Positions 11,405 to 22,723 of a stretch of 64,000 bases of DNA are shown one piece after another. Both the position numbers and the translations under genes were made by a program. The stretch is from Meandrina meandrites. Its lineage: Eukaryota > Cnidaria > Anthozoa > Scleractinia > Meandrinidae. Every line of letters begins with the position of its first letter. Position 1 is the stretch's first letter. The DNA is taken from NCBI GenBank assembly GCA_963693305.1, contig OY855906.1, positions 7,756,501 to 7,820,500 on the forward strand. Reading direction: 5' to 3'. The notes under the pieces were generated by a model. The model was not told where the DNA came from and did not search any database. It was given only the letters and a program-made list of their open reading frames with translations.

Positions 11405-11737
11405 TACCAGCACCAATACAACAATATAAATCATTATCATGGAATCAAAGCAATTTCATTGCGACAAGTTAAAAGGCAACATTTCAAGAATGTACCTAAC
11501 TGAGAATAATTGATCCGCGATATCAGAAAAATGCGTCGTTTCTCGATACCTCGGTCATACAATACTAAAACCTAAAAACCGAACAAATGGAAACCAACTG
11601 CCTCTATGAGTAACACCGAGGAAATTCCTCAAAGCTACTGAACTTTTTCCAATATTTTAACGTCAACGTTAACTGAACTACGACTGAAACACACTCGCCG
11701 GTTCAGTCACTCACACGCGTGAAAACTATGTTGCTCA

Positions 11738-14648
11738 TCACTGCTTGAGAACCTCGTCTTGCATGGCTGGAATGAGGCCTTTACGGAATGCAATGGACAG
11801 CAGGTCTTCGGCAGTAGCGGTTTCAGGATACTGGCGAATGGCCCACTTAAGGTACAAGGAAAATTCCTCCCAATCCACTGCTCCATCTTCATCCATGTCA
11901 ATCGCTTTCAAGGCCATTTTTGACTCATCGCATCTGTAGCAGCCAAAGTATGGTGCCAAAAAGCCATTGTAGAAGGCATCAAACTCAAGCTTGTTATCTC
12001 TCTCGCCATCTCTCAGATCCCATTCATCCCACATCGCACGTATCTCGTCGATCAACGCTTTGGCGTGGACCTTCTTTGGTTCTTCATTGGCGATCACTTC
12101 ACTCATTTTCTCTGTCAGACTACCGCCAGATCGGTCGAACAGCATGGCGATGCCCACCGCGCTCATGTACTCTTCCTTCCTGTTCTTGTGAAGATCTTCC
12201 AGCATCACTTCCAGCATTCTTTGGCCTCTCTCTTCAGTAAATTGAGGATCGTCGCCAAAAAGATTTTTCAGCCTGTCTACAACCATCTTAGGTGATGCCA
12301 GGGTTGTCATTCTCATAACGGGCTTTTCTTCAAAGAACTCGGCCATGTTGAACTCTTTTTTGTTTGGAGCGAAGTTTGGCATACCGAACACCATGTCCAG
12401 GGCTCGTTCACCGTACACAACCTGCAAAGGGTAAGGTTCGAACCCAGTGGTGATCCTGCAGACCTCTTGCGCCGCTTTTCGGAGGGCGACACAGTTGTAC
12501 TGCTCAAGAACCTTCTTGTTTCCAAGGCGTATCAGGTTCAGCAGCGTGACGGTAGAACAGGAATGGCCCATGGACGCTCCCTGTATAATCAGACTTGCCC
12601 AAATACCGTTAGCTCCGTTGGCGAGGCATTCCAGCTGGGTGGTATCCTGCAGTCCCCACTGGTTGTGGACATGAACCAGCAGGTGTCCATCCTTATAACC
12701 ACATTCATCCATCTCCCTTCGCACGGCTTTAATATACACACCAATCTGCTCCGGAAGGTACTTGCCAGACTCTTCGGTCACCAGGCCAAAGGGACGTTCA
12801 TTTGGTGGCAGAGACGATAAGTATCTTATCACCTTAAAGACACGCTTTGGTTGTTTTACCATACCATCGGGAAGGTCGCGCAGGTTAATGAATATTTTGG
12901 CATCTGGGGAGAGGTTCTCGCGGATCCACTTCAGCCTGTCGGAAAGGAGTTGGTTGATTTTTTCAACTTTGAACTTCTTGTAGTCGATCCCCCGATAAAC
13001 CAGGTCCATCTCGATGATGACATTCTTGATGCCGAGCTCTTTCATTTTTCGTAAACCGATTGGAATGGTCTCGGTATCCGGTACGCGATCTTTGCCAATG
13101 GATTCCAGAAACTCTGTGAAGGCATAAAGGTTGGTGAAGTCCTCGCCCTTCTCTTTCAGCTGTTTGATGAACGTGTCACCCAAGCGCGTCATGTGGGAGA
13201 AAGATGCGACAATAATGTGCTTGAAACCAACCTTTTTAATCTAGCGAAAAACAGAAGACAGCTTAACCCTTTGGCCTCCCAATACTCGAAATGCTAATTT
13301 GCTAATATCTTCAATATGTATGCCAGATTACGTATTACTTCATGTACTTTCGACTCCTTCCGCGAAATGGTATCGAATTTAGGGACGGACCATTATTTTT
13401 CTGGAGGGGGGGGGGGGGGGGGGGGGATGAAAATTCTCTCTCTGCAAACTTTTTTTTTTATATCTATGCACCTCTGCAAACAATTTTTTTCTAACAACAA
13501 CTTCTTGCAAACAATTTTTTTTCAATCTTTTTTAACCACGATCTGACACAAAAAGGAGGTTCGCTTTTGCTGCCATCAATCATTATTTAATTCAATATTT
13601 TATGGTGGCGACCAATAAACACCTCTGAACTCATCTTTTTCGTTTTCTGAGACGTACACTACGAAGATTGGCGGCAGTAATTTTTTTTTAATTTTTTAAC
13701 GAAGACTAGTGAGCAGCACAAGGAAAGACTTCTTGTGGTTGTAAGCTTGTCGTTTATTTCCGACGCGTTTCGTCTCTAACTGAAGACGTCTTCAGGGAAT
13801 GAATACAACTAGCAAAGAACAGCATATATAGCACATTCGCGTGACTAGCTACAACTTCCCATGGAAGTGAATAATAACTAAAATATGCTGTAAACGAACG
13901 TTACAAAAAACGCCTTAATACAGATGTTATTGCGTGTTGTTATATTTTGGGGGGGCGCTAATCGTATGGCCCCCAAAATATAACAACACGCAATAACATC
14001 TGTATTAATGCGTTTTTTGTAACGTTCGTTTACAGCATATTTTAGTTATTATTCACTTCCATGGGAAGTTGTAGCTAGTCACGCGAATGTGCTATGTATG
14101 CTGTTCTTTGCTAGTCCCTGAAGAAGTCTCAGTTAGAGACGAAACGCGTCGGAAATAAACGACAAGCTTACAACTACAAGAAGTCTTTCCTTGTGCTACT
14201 CACTAGTCTTCGTTAAAAAATTAAAAAAAAGTTTCTCTGACGTCTATGCAAACTATTTTTTTAATACATGTTATGTTTGCAAACAATTTATTTTGTCTTT
14301 TTAGGCCCTGCAAACAATTTTTTTCAATATTTTTCATCCCCTCCCTCCAGAAAAATAATGGTCCGTCCCTTATCGCCCAAGCTAGTGCCGTCAATAACCG
14401 TTTCGCCGGGTTTTGCTACAATTTCCTTTAATAGTAATGCTATTAATACCAAGCAAACTCACCTGTTCGTAAATTTTCCATTTGTTCTCAATGGTGTGTC
14501 CTCGCAGCTGACCCACGGTGCTCTCACGAAGGGAATTGTCCAAAACAAACAGCTCCATATTTTTAAGGGCCTTCTTTTCGTCAGCCACTTGCTCAAGTTC
14601 ACCTCGCATGCGCTTGACTTGTTGCTGAATTTGCTCTTTCTCTGCCAT
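11738..14648 (-). CDS. HMGL-like (DRE-TIM) barrel protein with C-terminal EF-hand, copy 1
   Basis: A two-exon gene of 562 residues. Exon 1 is 14648-14463 and exon 2 is 13240-11738, joined in phase 0 by a GT-AG intron. Residues 1-30 are a charged helix, probably coiled coil. Residues 31-330 match the HMGL-like/pyruvate carboxyltransferase barrel. D37-x3-R41-E42 lies in LDNSLREST, and the paired histidines H252 and H254 in HVHNQWG would bind the divalent metal with D37. C290 in GASMGHSC sits where HMG-CoA lyase has its catalytic cysteine. A canonical EF-hand loop is at 510-521 (DMDEDGAVDWEE), with a degenerate one near 470-485. There is no signal peptide or membrane segment, so it is probably cytosolic. 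Superfamily members condense or cleave acyl-CoA and keto-acid substrates, but this substrate is unknown. An acceptor AG just upstream (exon from 14666) implies an unseen 5' UTR exon. The frame is intact. Confidence 0.9.
13762..13795 (-). ncRNA. Hammerhead-ribozyme-like motif, left arm
   Basis: On the minus strand, CTGAAGA (13795-13789) fits the CUGANGA core. It is followed by an extra C, a 4-bp stem GUCU/AGAC with an 8-base loop, then GAAA (13771-13768), CGC, and GUC (13764-13762) as the predicted cleavage triplet. Stem III would be very short, as in ribozymes of Penelope-like elements that act as dimers. The extra base before stem II is atypical. Confidence 0.4.
14118..14150 (+). ncRNA. Hammerhead-ribozyme-like motif, right arm
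   Basis: CTGAAGA (14118-14124), one extra A, a perfect 5-bp stem GTCTC/GAGAC with loop AGTTA, then GAAA (14141-14144), CGC and GTC (14148-14150). Flanking UCC and GGA can start stem I. The order of boxes matches a type I hammerhead with a minimal stem III. Activity is a prediction. Confidence 0.5.
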
Positions 14649-14669
14649 TGCTCTGCGATCAAACGTCTA

Positions 14670-15029
14670 AAGAAAAAACAACAACAAGAAACGTACGAGT
14701 TTACAATGGCAGCCGGAAACAAACAAACAAATGTGCTCTTACTGAGAGACCGTTGATTTTTTATGGGGTGGGGGCGGGTGCTGATGGGATTTGATAGATA
14801 GTCCTTGTAATCTACAATAACAGACACTCGTACAAGGGGTTGAAACGCATAATACGCGTTCACAGCGTTTGAATATTCAGTTTTGTCATATTTGGGCACA
14901 CGAAGGGCCAATTATTTAAACGAAGTTTAGATCACGGGTAAGAAAGTCATGGTCGAAATCGGGATATAGCCTGCGATTCCAATTATTTAAACGTTTATCA
15001 TAAGCCACGTCCAGACGAAGTTTCACTGT
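14670..15029. other. Upstream region of gene copy 1
   Basis: The polypyrimidine-rich acceptor for the coding exon lies at 14667-14680. A non-coding first exon and promoter are expected upstream but could not be located. No other gene is seen. Confidence 0.4.
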
Positions 15030-17525
15030 GGTAGACCTACTCCTGAATAGGTTTAGACATCCTTTTATTTTTCACTGATTCTATCCCGTTGCAGTTTCTT
15101 GATTTGTATTTCTATGCACTTCTTGAACCTCTGAGCTGGTTTAAAGTGATATTTGAATCCATTTTTCATTTCCTTCGAAAACACAAGTAAAATTTCTATA
15201 CGGCTCTATACTACATTGTGTATGCAGTCCTTTAAGTAGTGTTTAATAAACGAGCAGCAGTCTTTATTCCACCAGTCGATAACTTTTAGCCAAAATTGCT
15301 TTACTCTGGAACAGTCAAAAAACATATGTGTTAGGGTTTCTCTAGAAGACGTTATAATTTGAACTCCCAAAGCAAATTGCTGCCGTATTTGTTAAGAGGT
15401 GAGATTAATAGCGCACACCAATTGCTATTTTTACTTTCATGTATCCGCTTCACCCAAGCGGTTTTGACCGCTTTGTCTACCATGGAGAAGTCAACCATTT
15501 GTAGACCGCCTTTATTAAAAGAGTCTCTCAAAGTGCTCCGTTTGATTTTGTCTGGCTGGAAGTTCCAAACAAACCGAAACACGCGTTGTTCACTTCTTTA
15601 TCAAAATTTGGTGGCATGCATAACTAGTACAGAGGTGTTGTACACTAGCTTTGAAATGCAGAGATTTTTGACAATGTTGATCCTGCCTAGTAGAATCAAA
15701 TTTCTTGTGTTCCAACAATTTAGAGGCGATTTCAACTTAGAAAAGTTTTGACGCTTGAATCATACGCGAAAGCTACTTCGAGGGCAATTATGCACTCTTT
15801 GGGCCACGATATCCTGAATAGAGTTTTCTTACCGATGTTACGTTTTGAACTGCCGAGCCACATTCCTTCAGTTTTTGGCATTAATTTTGAGGCATTAATG
15901 TTCAAAATCTTTTAGTAGAACAAAGCTAACAGCTGGTGTGCGTATGTCTCATCCCGGACCAAAGCAGTTATGACATCTGCATATAAACCTAATTTGACTT
16001 CTTTATTGCCAATCCTAAGACCCTGTATCGCATTGCTTTCTCTTATTCGCTGAGCAAAGAACTCTTTTGCTAGAACAAAGAAGAGGCCCGACCGGGGACA
16101 CAAGAATCGGAATGAAGAATACGGGAAGCGTAAAGATTAGACGCCATGTCCTTCTCTTTCCAAGTTATCGGTGGCTCAAGACCAAACTCCAGCCACAATT
16201 TCTTGTTTTCTATTTTTAATTGTTTTTTAATTTTATTCTATCTATTCACAGGAAGTTGCAAGGGCATTGTTTGCAAGGAGGTCAGTGTTATTGGAGCTGA
16301 GGCTGACACTGATCAAATCATGTAAACTAGTGTTCTACGTTCCTGAGTGACTGTGAGTGAGTAAATACGACAAAACGTGAATGCTTAAGTTTCCGATGTA
16401 CGTTTGCAAATGAGTGGTTAACCACATAAACTGATGTACGTAAGATTACATGCAACGTGGGTGGACAAGTGAAACTATAAGTACAGCTGTAAGCGAGTTT
16501 GAATCAGGGTTCGAAAGACGTTTACAAATAAAGCCTACGAAATTCCTTTTAAAGCGTTGTTCAGTCACTGTGACTTGTTGAGTTTTCGGAAGGGGTTTAG
16601 TTAAGATACCAAACTGCGTGGTCCCACAACTCATATCAATTTGGGTACCTTTAAATTGGAGGAAATTTTGTATCAAGCACGCTCAACAGGTTATTGTGTT
16701 ATGAATGCCAGTCAATGTGGACTTTGTTCTTGACTGAAGGTCTCCTACTATCTCGCAAGTCGTCTTAAACCTTTCACGAATGAAGACTGTGTAGTTGCAG
16801 AATTCTTTCTAATATAACACTAATAATAATCGAAATTAAGATCGCAGTGGGAAAGCCAAAATAAGGCTGCTAAACTGCCAAATGCCGGATTGCATGCCGC
16901 CGCTAGAGTCGCAGATTTCATGCCGGGAGCCCCGGGCATGAAAACGGCTCATTTCCGGTTCGTGCTGGGCATGAACCGGAAATGATCCGTTTTCATGCCC
17001 GGCATGAAAAATGGCAGATTTCATTTCCCGTTCATGTTGCGCATGAATCGGAAATAAGCCGTTTTTCCATTAAACTACATGCCCAGAGCACGCAAAGACA
17101 ACCATCTACGCATATCTTAAATAAAATTGAAATTTTGTCATAAATTCTCTGCTTTCTAGGAGCAAGTTATTGAATATCCATAGGCCGGGACTGCGCGATT
17201 TTCCTGACTTGCTTTCTTGCCTAAATGCTATGAAGATCGGGGAGTCGTCCGAGTCAAAATATGATTTTATCGCCGTTTTTGTTGACACTGGAGAATAACT
17301 GTTGTGAAACAAGCCAAAGGTCTAGCAGACATCTTATTTTTAATTTCCAGAGTTGTTGCTCAATGTGAAACGCTTTTCAGTTGTCTTTTGTAGTCTACAT
17401 AAAGCAATTAAATGTTCTGATGTCCTTGCCACCAACTTTATCGATGCTTTCGAGTAGACAATTCAAATCGCTACCTATTACAATATTATGCGTTGAAAAA
17501 GTACGCAACTTCTGTAATATAGTTT
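15030..17525 (-). pseudogene. Decayed LINE (non-LTR retrotransposon) ORF2 remnant
   Basis: Three stretches in order on the minus strand match an L1/Tx1-like ORF2. At about 17,500-17,380, NIVIGSDLNC and KVGGKD fit the APE endonuclease, and SDDSPIFIAFRQ with PGLWIFNN near 17,240-17,160 is its end. At 16,103-15,912 a reverse-transcriptase stretch has FAQRIRESN and KLGLYADV, so the catalytic YADD is altered to YADV. At 15,582-15,260 are VWNFQPDKIKRSTL, KGGLQMVDF and an ETLTHMFFDC zinc-finger-like tail. Stops and frame breaks separate the pieces and the middle of the RT is missing, so it is dead. Confidence 0.75.
16934..17000. repeat. 67-bp perfect-to-near-perfect hairpin
   Basis: GGGCATGAAAACGG...TTTCCGGTTC pairs with GAACCGGAAA...CCGTTTTCATGCCC around a short loop. 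Partial further copies of the same arms lie just before and after (16,890-17,075), making a cluster of GGCATGAA/TTCATGCC motifs inside the LINE remnant. Confidence 0.7.
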
Positions 17526-18264
17526 AAAATTAACAGAGAGAAAAAATTGTCAAAAATACATAGAGGTAAGAGCTAAGTAACGTAATGTATGTCATGCATT
17601 GGAATGTATTTGTAATGTAATTATGTTGTCATATAACTGTTTGTTTTTCAAATAAAAATTATATACAAAAAAATAAAAAAAGACTTCTGTAACAGATTTT
17701 CATAGAACGTTACTTGAGCATTTTGGTTGTTTGGGAATACATGTTAAGGTGACTCCGTAGTTATTGCGGGCGCACTTGTCGATGACAAACTTTGATTTAA
17801 GACTTTTTACATATACACTTTGAAGCGATGGCTGTGAAACTTTGGAAAAAATGTTTACCTATCATTCGGTAATAAGAATATGAAATTCGATTTTAGTGAA
17901 GAAAAATATTTTTAATGATATTGGCGTTTAGCTAGACCCTTCTTTTTTAACAAAATCGCATCCAGTAAAATATTTTGCTGAAATTTGTGGAATAAGGTTA
18001 TTTTGACTTAATAAATACATAGCCAAGTTTCAGGAAAATCGTTGGAGCAGAAGAGCGGAAATATTAAGGTCATCTAAATTCAACTCTAACATTCTACTGA
18101 AAGTTTCTATACTTGACGCTCGAAGACGAAACAAGCCACGATACCAAATGTGAGAAGCCTCTCCAACGCTTGCTGAATCAGAGCGCCTAGCCGATTGTCG
18201 ATCGTGCGAACCGTTAGAAAGTATGTGCTAGTTCTGTGAACACAATAAAATGCTCGAAAACCTG
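17526..18264. other. Non-coding DNA, no gene recognised
   Basis: An AT-rich stretch with an AATAAA and an A-rich tail at about 17,650-17,690 on the plus strand could be the 3' end of a retroelement. Nothing else is recognisable. Confidence 0.4.
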
Positions 18265-18995
18265 CACAAACTTCCAAAGTTGTGTTTCCGAAAATTTTTC
18301 GAAAACTATACTAACAGCTGTTTTGTGTGAAACTCTTTCTACATTAATATCAAGGTTTTGCAATATTTTCGCATCGATTTTTGCTGCTGTACCGTGCTGT
18401 GAATTGGAGAATTGACGTTGGGACTATTCTCTATTTTCCAATTGCCCATAATACACTTTGTTTGCCCCCCAAATTTTGCATAAACTATTGCTTTGGGAAC
18501 ATGCAGTCCTCCCGAGAGAATTTGATCTCTCGCGAACCAAACGAGCAGTTTTGTTTATGTAATTACGAATACAAAATGAGCACGTGTGATATTTGGTCCA
18601 AGAATTCACACTTTAAACAGGGGGCTTGGGTACATGTGTGATGCTCCATGGAGTAAACACGGGATGCAATGTTATTAAGTGTGGGATTACGGCACGCGAA
18701 AATTGGCGCATGTCACTGAAGCCCCCTTATAAAGGTGTGAATTTCTGGAATAACTGCCGCACACGTGCTCATTTCGTATTCGTAATTGTATAAACAAAAC
18801 TGCTCGTCTGGCTACTTCGCCATGGATCAGTCGCGGAGGAGCTTATGATCCCAGCGACTACAGCACGGTACAGCAGCTAAAATCGATGAAAAAATATTGC
18901 AGAAACTTGAAATTCGCTTAGAAGGAGTTTCACACAAAACTGCTATATAACTTTCGAAAAATTTTCGGAAACACAACTTTTGGAGGTTTGAACTC
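18265..18995. repeat. Roughly 730-bp imperfect foldback element
   Basis: The outer arms (about 18,268-18,405 and 18,855-18,993) share inverted AAGTTGTGTTTCCG, AATTTTTCGAAA and GCTGTACCGTGCTGT. The inner arms (about 18,540-18,630 and 18,700-18,808) share inverted ACGAGCAGTTTTGTTTA, ATTACGAATAC and GAGCACGTGTG. The whole could fold into one long hairpin. No coding region was recognised. Confidence 0.65.
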
Positions 18996-19173
18996 CGGCT
19001 CATAATGCGATTTAGACTCTGGTTAGCCATGGCTTATGGAAACATCGTCTAAGCCTCGATTTAGCCTTAAACCACGTCTAACTAAGGATTCGTTTCAATA
19101 ATCGGCCCGAAGAGTATGTATACACGTAACGACACACGCAACAACATTTTCAGTTTTGCGCTTGGTTACTTGA

Positions 19174-19322
19174 ATTAACATATCAAGCTAAAGAAATCTA
19201 TTGATATTTTTCGTTTTTTACTCACTTCATATTTCTGCATGCATTCTCATGTTGTTTCTAAAATTATTATAAGACATGGGCCTAAGCAAAGAAAATTATT
19301 CGTTTCATTTATACAATATAAT
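19174..19322 (+). repeat. CR-family repeat fragment
   Basis: Shares AACATATCAAGCTAAAG, TTTCTAAAATTATTATAA and the CCTAAGCAAAGAAAATTA...TACAATATAATGC string with the large array at 26.7-33.5 kb. Confidence 0.7.
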
Positions 19323-20910
19323 GCCATTCTTCAAACGTACCTATTCAAATTACTTTAGGAAATAAGTTTAATTGCGGAAAAGGGCGTTCCCTTTCTGCAT
19401 TCTAGTAATTGTACTTTGAAATGTTGTGCTGTAGTTATAATAGTTTCAGCACCATTTGAGTATTTTATTAATAAAATTGTTATCTCAATCTTTAAGTGAA
19501 AATGCAAAAATTGAACAATTCAGACGATTAAAACGCCTCTTGGTATGTCAGCCGTCAAGTCAAAATGGGCATTTTGGAAAAAGTATGATCCAATAAGAAT
19601 ATGAAGTAAAAAATCTGGGCAAATAAGGCTCACACTGCCAAAAACGAAAGTTTGTTATCTACTGTTGTCAAATTTGCAACTTCTATAGCAGCGTTGCAAA
19701 GTGCTTGAATGCAAACGAATCTTCACTGTAATTTATGCATAATTAATAAGGCAAAACTTGTATTGCGAATTTCTTGAAAACTATAAATCTTTAGAAAGTT
19801 GCAATAACATTTTCGAAGGTAGTTCTCCAAAAGTGTTCTTCAGGCGAAGTATCAGGATTTTCGATTTTTCGAGCCTGTCCAGTAACTCTCGATATTCGTG
19901 ATGTGGGCAAACCATCGTGCGAAATTGTCTGAAATGGCTCACCTTTGCCGGGTGGAGTGGAATTATCAAATACCTGCAGGCAGTCGAAAACTGCACGTGG
20001 ATGCCGGTAGTGGTGCGAAGATTTAAAGCATCTAACTAGGCATATTGAAAGACCAATTTATAGTTTAACTGATGAAGAGCTCATCAGCGTTGATAAAATA
20101 ATTTCAAACCAAACTTGAAAACAGTGATAAAATTTTCTTCACCCCGTGCGTCATTTTAGAAGCTCACAAAAACACGAAGACTTCCTAGAAAATATAAACT
20201 TCACAACACCTCAAATACTTTGACAACAGGCAGGGTTTTTAATACTGTACAAATGAAAATTACAATAATTCGATTACAATTTTATTTTCTTGGTTTTAGA
20301 AAAGCTGTAATTCGAGATTATAAAATTTATTTGCAAAATCACAGCAACATAAAACAGCACGAAATCCCTACAAATCTACAGAAATTCTAAACCAATACTG
20401 AATTGACACAAACAATGCTTGCTACACTTTCCATTACTTTTACTATTAGCAAAAATACTCCGTTATAGTTTCTGAAGGAATGTTGTAATTATCGATCGAA
20501 ACCTTCAAAACAAAACAAAACGGCTACAACGGAAGCGAAGGTCGCCGTGAAAGAATGCGTATCAGATAACAATCACGTCTGTCTCAAGTCTAAAGACGTT
20601 GTTCGCTTCGAAAGCCTAAAATTCCTGACTTAAGCTGAACAAAATAAAAACAATCGAAAGAAACTTTGTTTCAGGTTAAATGTCCTTTAAGATTACGAAA
20701 ACTGAGGATAGAATTCTACATTGCAACCGTGGTCATTCGCATATAACATAGGTCAACATATAGTATTCATGCTATATCACTCGATAGCTTACCGATCCTT
20801 CCAAAAATCCTATCCAAATGGGTAGCAATACTGAAATCTTGAAAAGCTGGATAAGTCCGTACACAAGTGTGTCAATTGCATACAAAATATATAATTCCGT
20901 ATGCACCGAA
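19323..20910. other. Non-coding DNA with a second CR fragment
   Basis: The stretch 19,895-19,960 (GAAATTGTCTGAAATGG, TCACCTTTGCC, GGAGTGGAATTATCAAA) is a CR-family fragment. The remainder is AT-rich with no exon, RNA gene or other repeat that could be recognised. Confidence 0.5.
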
Positions 20911-22691
20911 GGGGTGACCCTATTCGGCGGAATGGAGGAATGACGGAACGGCACGGCGGAATGGCGGAATGACGGAATATTCTAAAACACGGAATGACGG
21001 AATATCCTAAAACACGGAATGACGGAATATTCTAAAACGCGGAATGACGGAATATTCTAAAACGCGGAATGACGGAATATTCTAAAACACGGAATGACGG
21101 AATATTCTAAAACACGGAATTGTGAAACAGTAAAGAAGGGAAATTTTTAACTACGCTTAGATTTTTTTAGGTACTTTTGTTCCTTGCAGTGACCCTAGAA
21201 CGGTTTCTCTAGAAATGGCAAAGTAAAGTACTAAGTATTAATTATCAGATGGTTGTGATTGAAGTGGTATCGACGAAATTTAGTTTAATTTCGCGAGTAT
21301 TAAATTTTGCGATTTTGAAAAAATTAATCGCGAAGTTAAGTACTGAAATTAAGTGAGATCGCCGACAATTCTTTAAAAGTAAAAAAACCCAGCAAAATTA
21401 TGTTTGAAAACAGTTAAACACGACACAGTTACTTTACTCCAAACTTCTTGACTTCGCGGCAATAGTGATAGTTAACAATTTGTGGTGATCGGGCGATTGC
21501 AGGGATCACATTGAAACCAGGCCTAACTACATGGCCGTTGTTATGTTTCATTAACGTGCTATAAATGATGAAAGTAAAACAGTGCTCACCATTACACTGA
21601 CGGTGTAATGGTGAGCACTGTAAAACGTAAATAAAGGCCATGAACGTAAATGGCCGATGGTAAATGATGAAAGTAAAACAGTGCTCAACATTACACTGAT
21701 AGCTGCATACCGACCGGAGTTTCTATTTTTCCCACACCTTATAAAACCGCAAACCGCAAAAGTGTACACGCGCACGTGCAGGCCGCGTCTTGGGCCATGG
21801 CTATGTTTGGGAAAATCCAAATCCGTATTCTTGAGCCTGAAAACCCTAAAATGGATTATCAAACCAAAGAATCCGCACTTCAAGTGGACTCCAATTCTCA
21901 ATCTTGATTTCAAGAATTCGTGATTCGTCCGATTCTTTTAGAAGGGATTCGAAAAAGGATTACAACTGCCCTGCGGTAATGGCTATGATAATAGAAGAAC
22001 ACTGGAGAGCGCCGATTAAAAAAAAAAAAGAGAAAAAAAAAAAACATCAGCACGGTACGTTTTTGATCAAGGATTACATTTGTGCATGTTTAAATTTGCA
22101 TAAAAACAGAAAGCTAAGGTACTTTCAGTGTGATTTTTTTTTTCAGAACAGGCGCTGTAGAAAACACTCTTTTTCGATTTACTTAAATACATATGGATTA
22201 AAGGAAAACCAAATTAACAAACCCGAAATTAAAAGTCAATCACACCCGATTACTTGCAATACCGCGCAACGATTCTTTTGCATCTCCTGCAGATTTGTTC
22301 GACGAGGTTATTTCCTTTGGCCAAACTTAGTTACTCTTCCAATTTATTTCTTAATACCTATCATTTTACAAAAGTTTCTTTTTTTCTCTTGCATATGTTG
22401 ACGCTTCGATTTACGAAACATTTTTGCCATTAATATATACATTGTTCTAATTATTCCGTGTTTAGGGTAAATTGTCGTCATTTCGCGTGTTTTAGAATAT
22501 TCCGTCATTCCGTGTTTTAGAATATTCCGTCATTCCGCGTTTTAGAATATTCCGTCATTCCGTGTTTTAGAATATTCCGTCATTCCGTGTTTTAGGATAT
22601 TCCGTCATTCCGTGTTTTAGAATATTCCGCCATTCCGCCATTCCGCCATGCCGTTCCGTCATTCCGCCATTCCGCCGAATAGGGTCACCCC
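20911..22691. mobile_element. Foldback-type element with tandem 25-bp repeats in its arms
   Basis: The ends are inverted copies starting GGGGTGACCCTATTCGGCGG. Inside each arm are about six tandem 25-bp units (left 20,966-21,115, right about 22,488-22,636), each carrying GGAATGACGGAATATTC and a TAAAACAC/GC joint. A unit with ATATCC is second from the outside in both arms. The middle has a perfect hairpin at 21,581-21,622 and no recognised coding region. Drosophila FB elements have this arm design. A clear target duplication was not seen. Confidence 0.75.
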
Positions 22692-22723
22692 ACCAAAGCG
22701 TCAAGACACATGGCCTCATGGCC

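Larger units (their letters stand above)
13681..14230. repeat. 550-bp near-perfect palindrome nested in the intron element
   Basis: The left arm (13681-13955) and right arm (13968-14230) are reverse complements over about 265 bases with few mismatches, separated by a short GC-rich spacer. Both arms contain CGACGCGTTTCGTC or its complement. The layout resembles two oppositely oriented terminal repeats of a Penelope-like element. The palindrome sits within the larger Harbinger-type insertion. Confidence 0.85.
13382..14369. mobile_element. PIF/Harbinger-type non-autonomous element in the intron of copy 1
   Basis: Inverted ends start GGGACGGACCATTATTTTTC and are flanked by the 3-bp duplication TTA (13379-13381, 14370-14372), the target typical of PIF/Harbinger. 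Inside are repeated TGCAAACAATTTTTTT motifs and a nested 550-bp foldback. The paralogous intron of copy 2 has the joint without the insert near 38,409, which confirms the boundaries. Confidence 0.75.

Noticed and set aside
11745..12983. Several plus-strand frames of 60-117 codons opposite exon 2 of copy 1 (and the same at 36-37 kb)
   Set aside because: They are antisense shadows of the conserved minus-strand coding exon. Their apparent conservation comes from the duplicated gene.
20966..21115. CRISPR-like array of 25-bp repeats
   Set aside because: The units are contiguous with no unique spacers, form the arm of an inverted-repeat element and are mirrored at 22.5 kb. The DNA is clearly eukaryotic.
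20903..22699. Six-base target duplication (ACCGAA/ACCAAA) for the first foldback element
   Set aside because: Only 5 of 6 bases match and no neighbour bases agree, so it may be chance.
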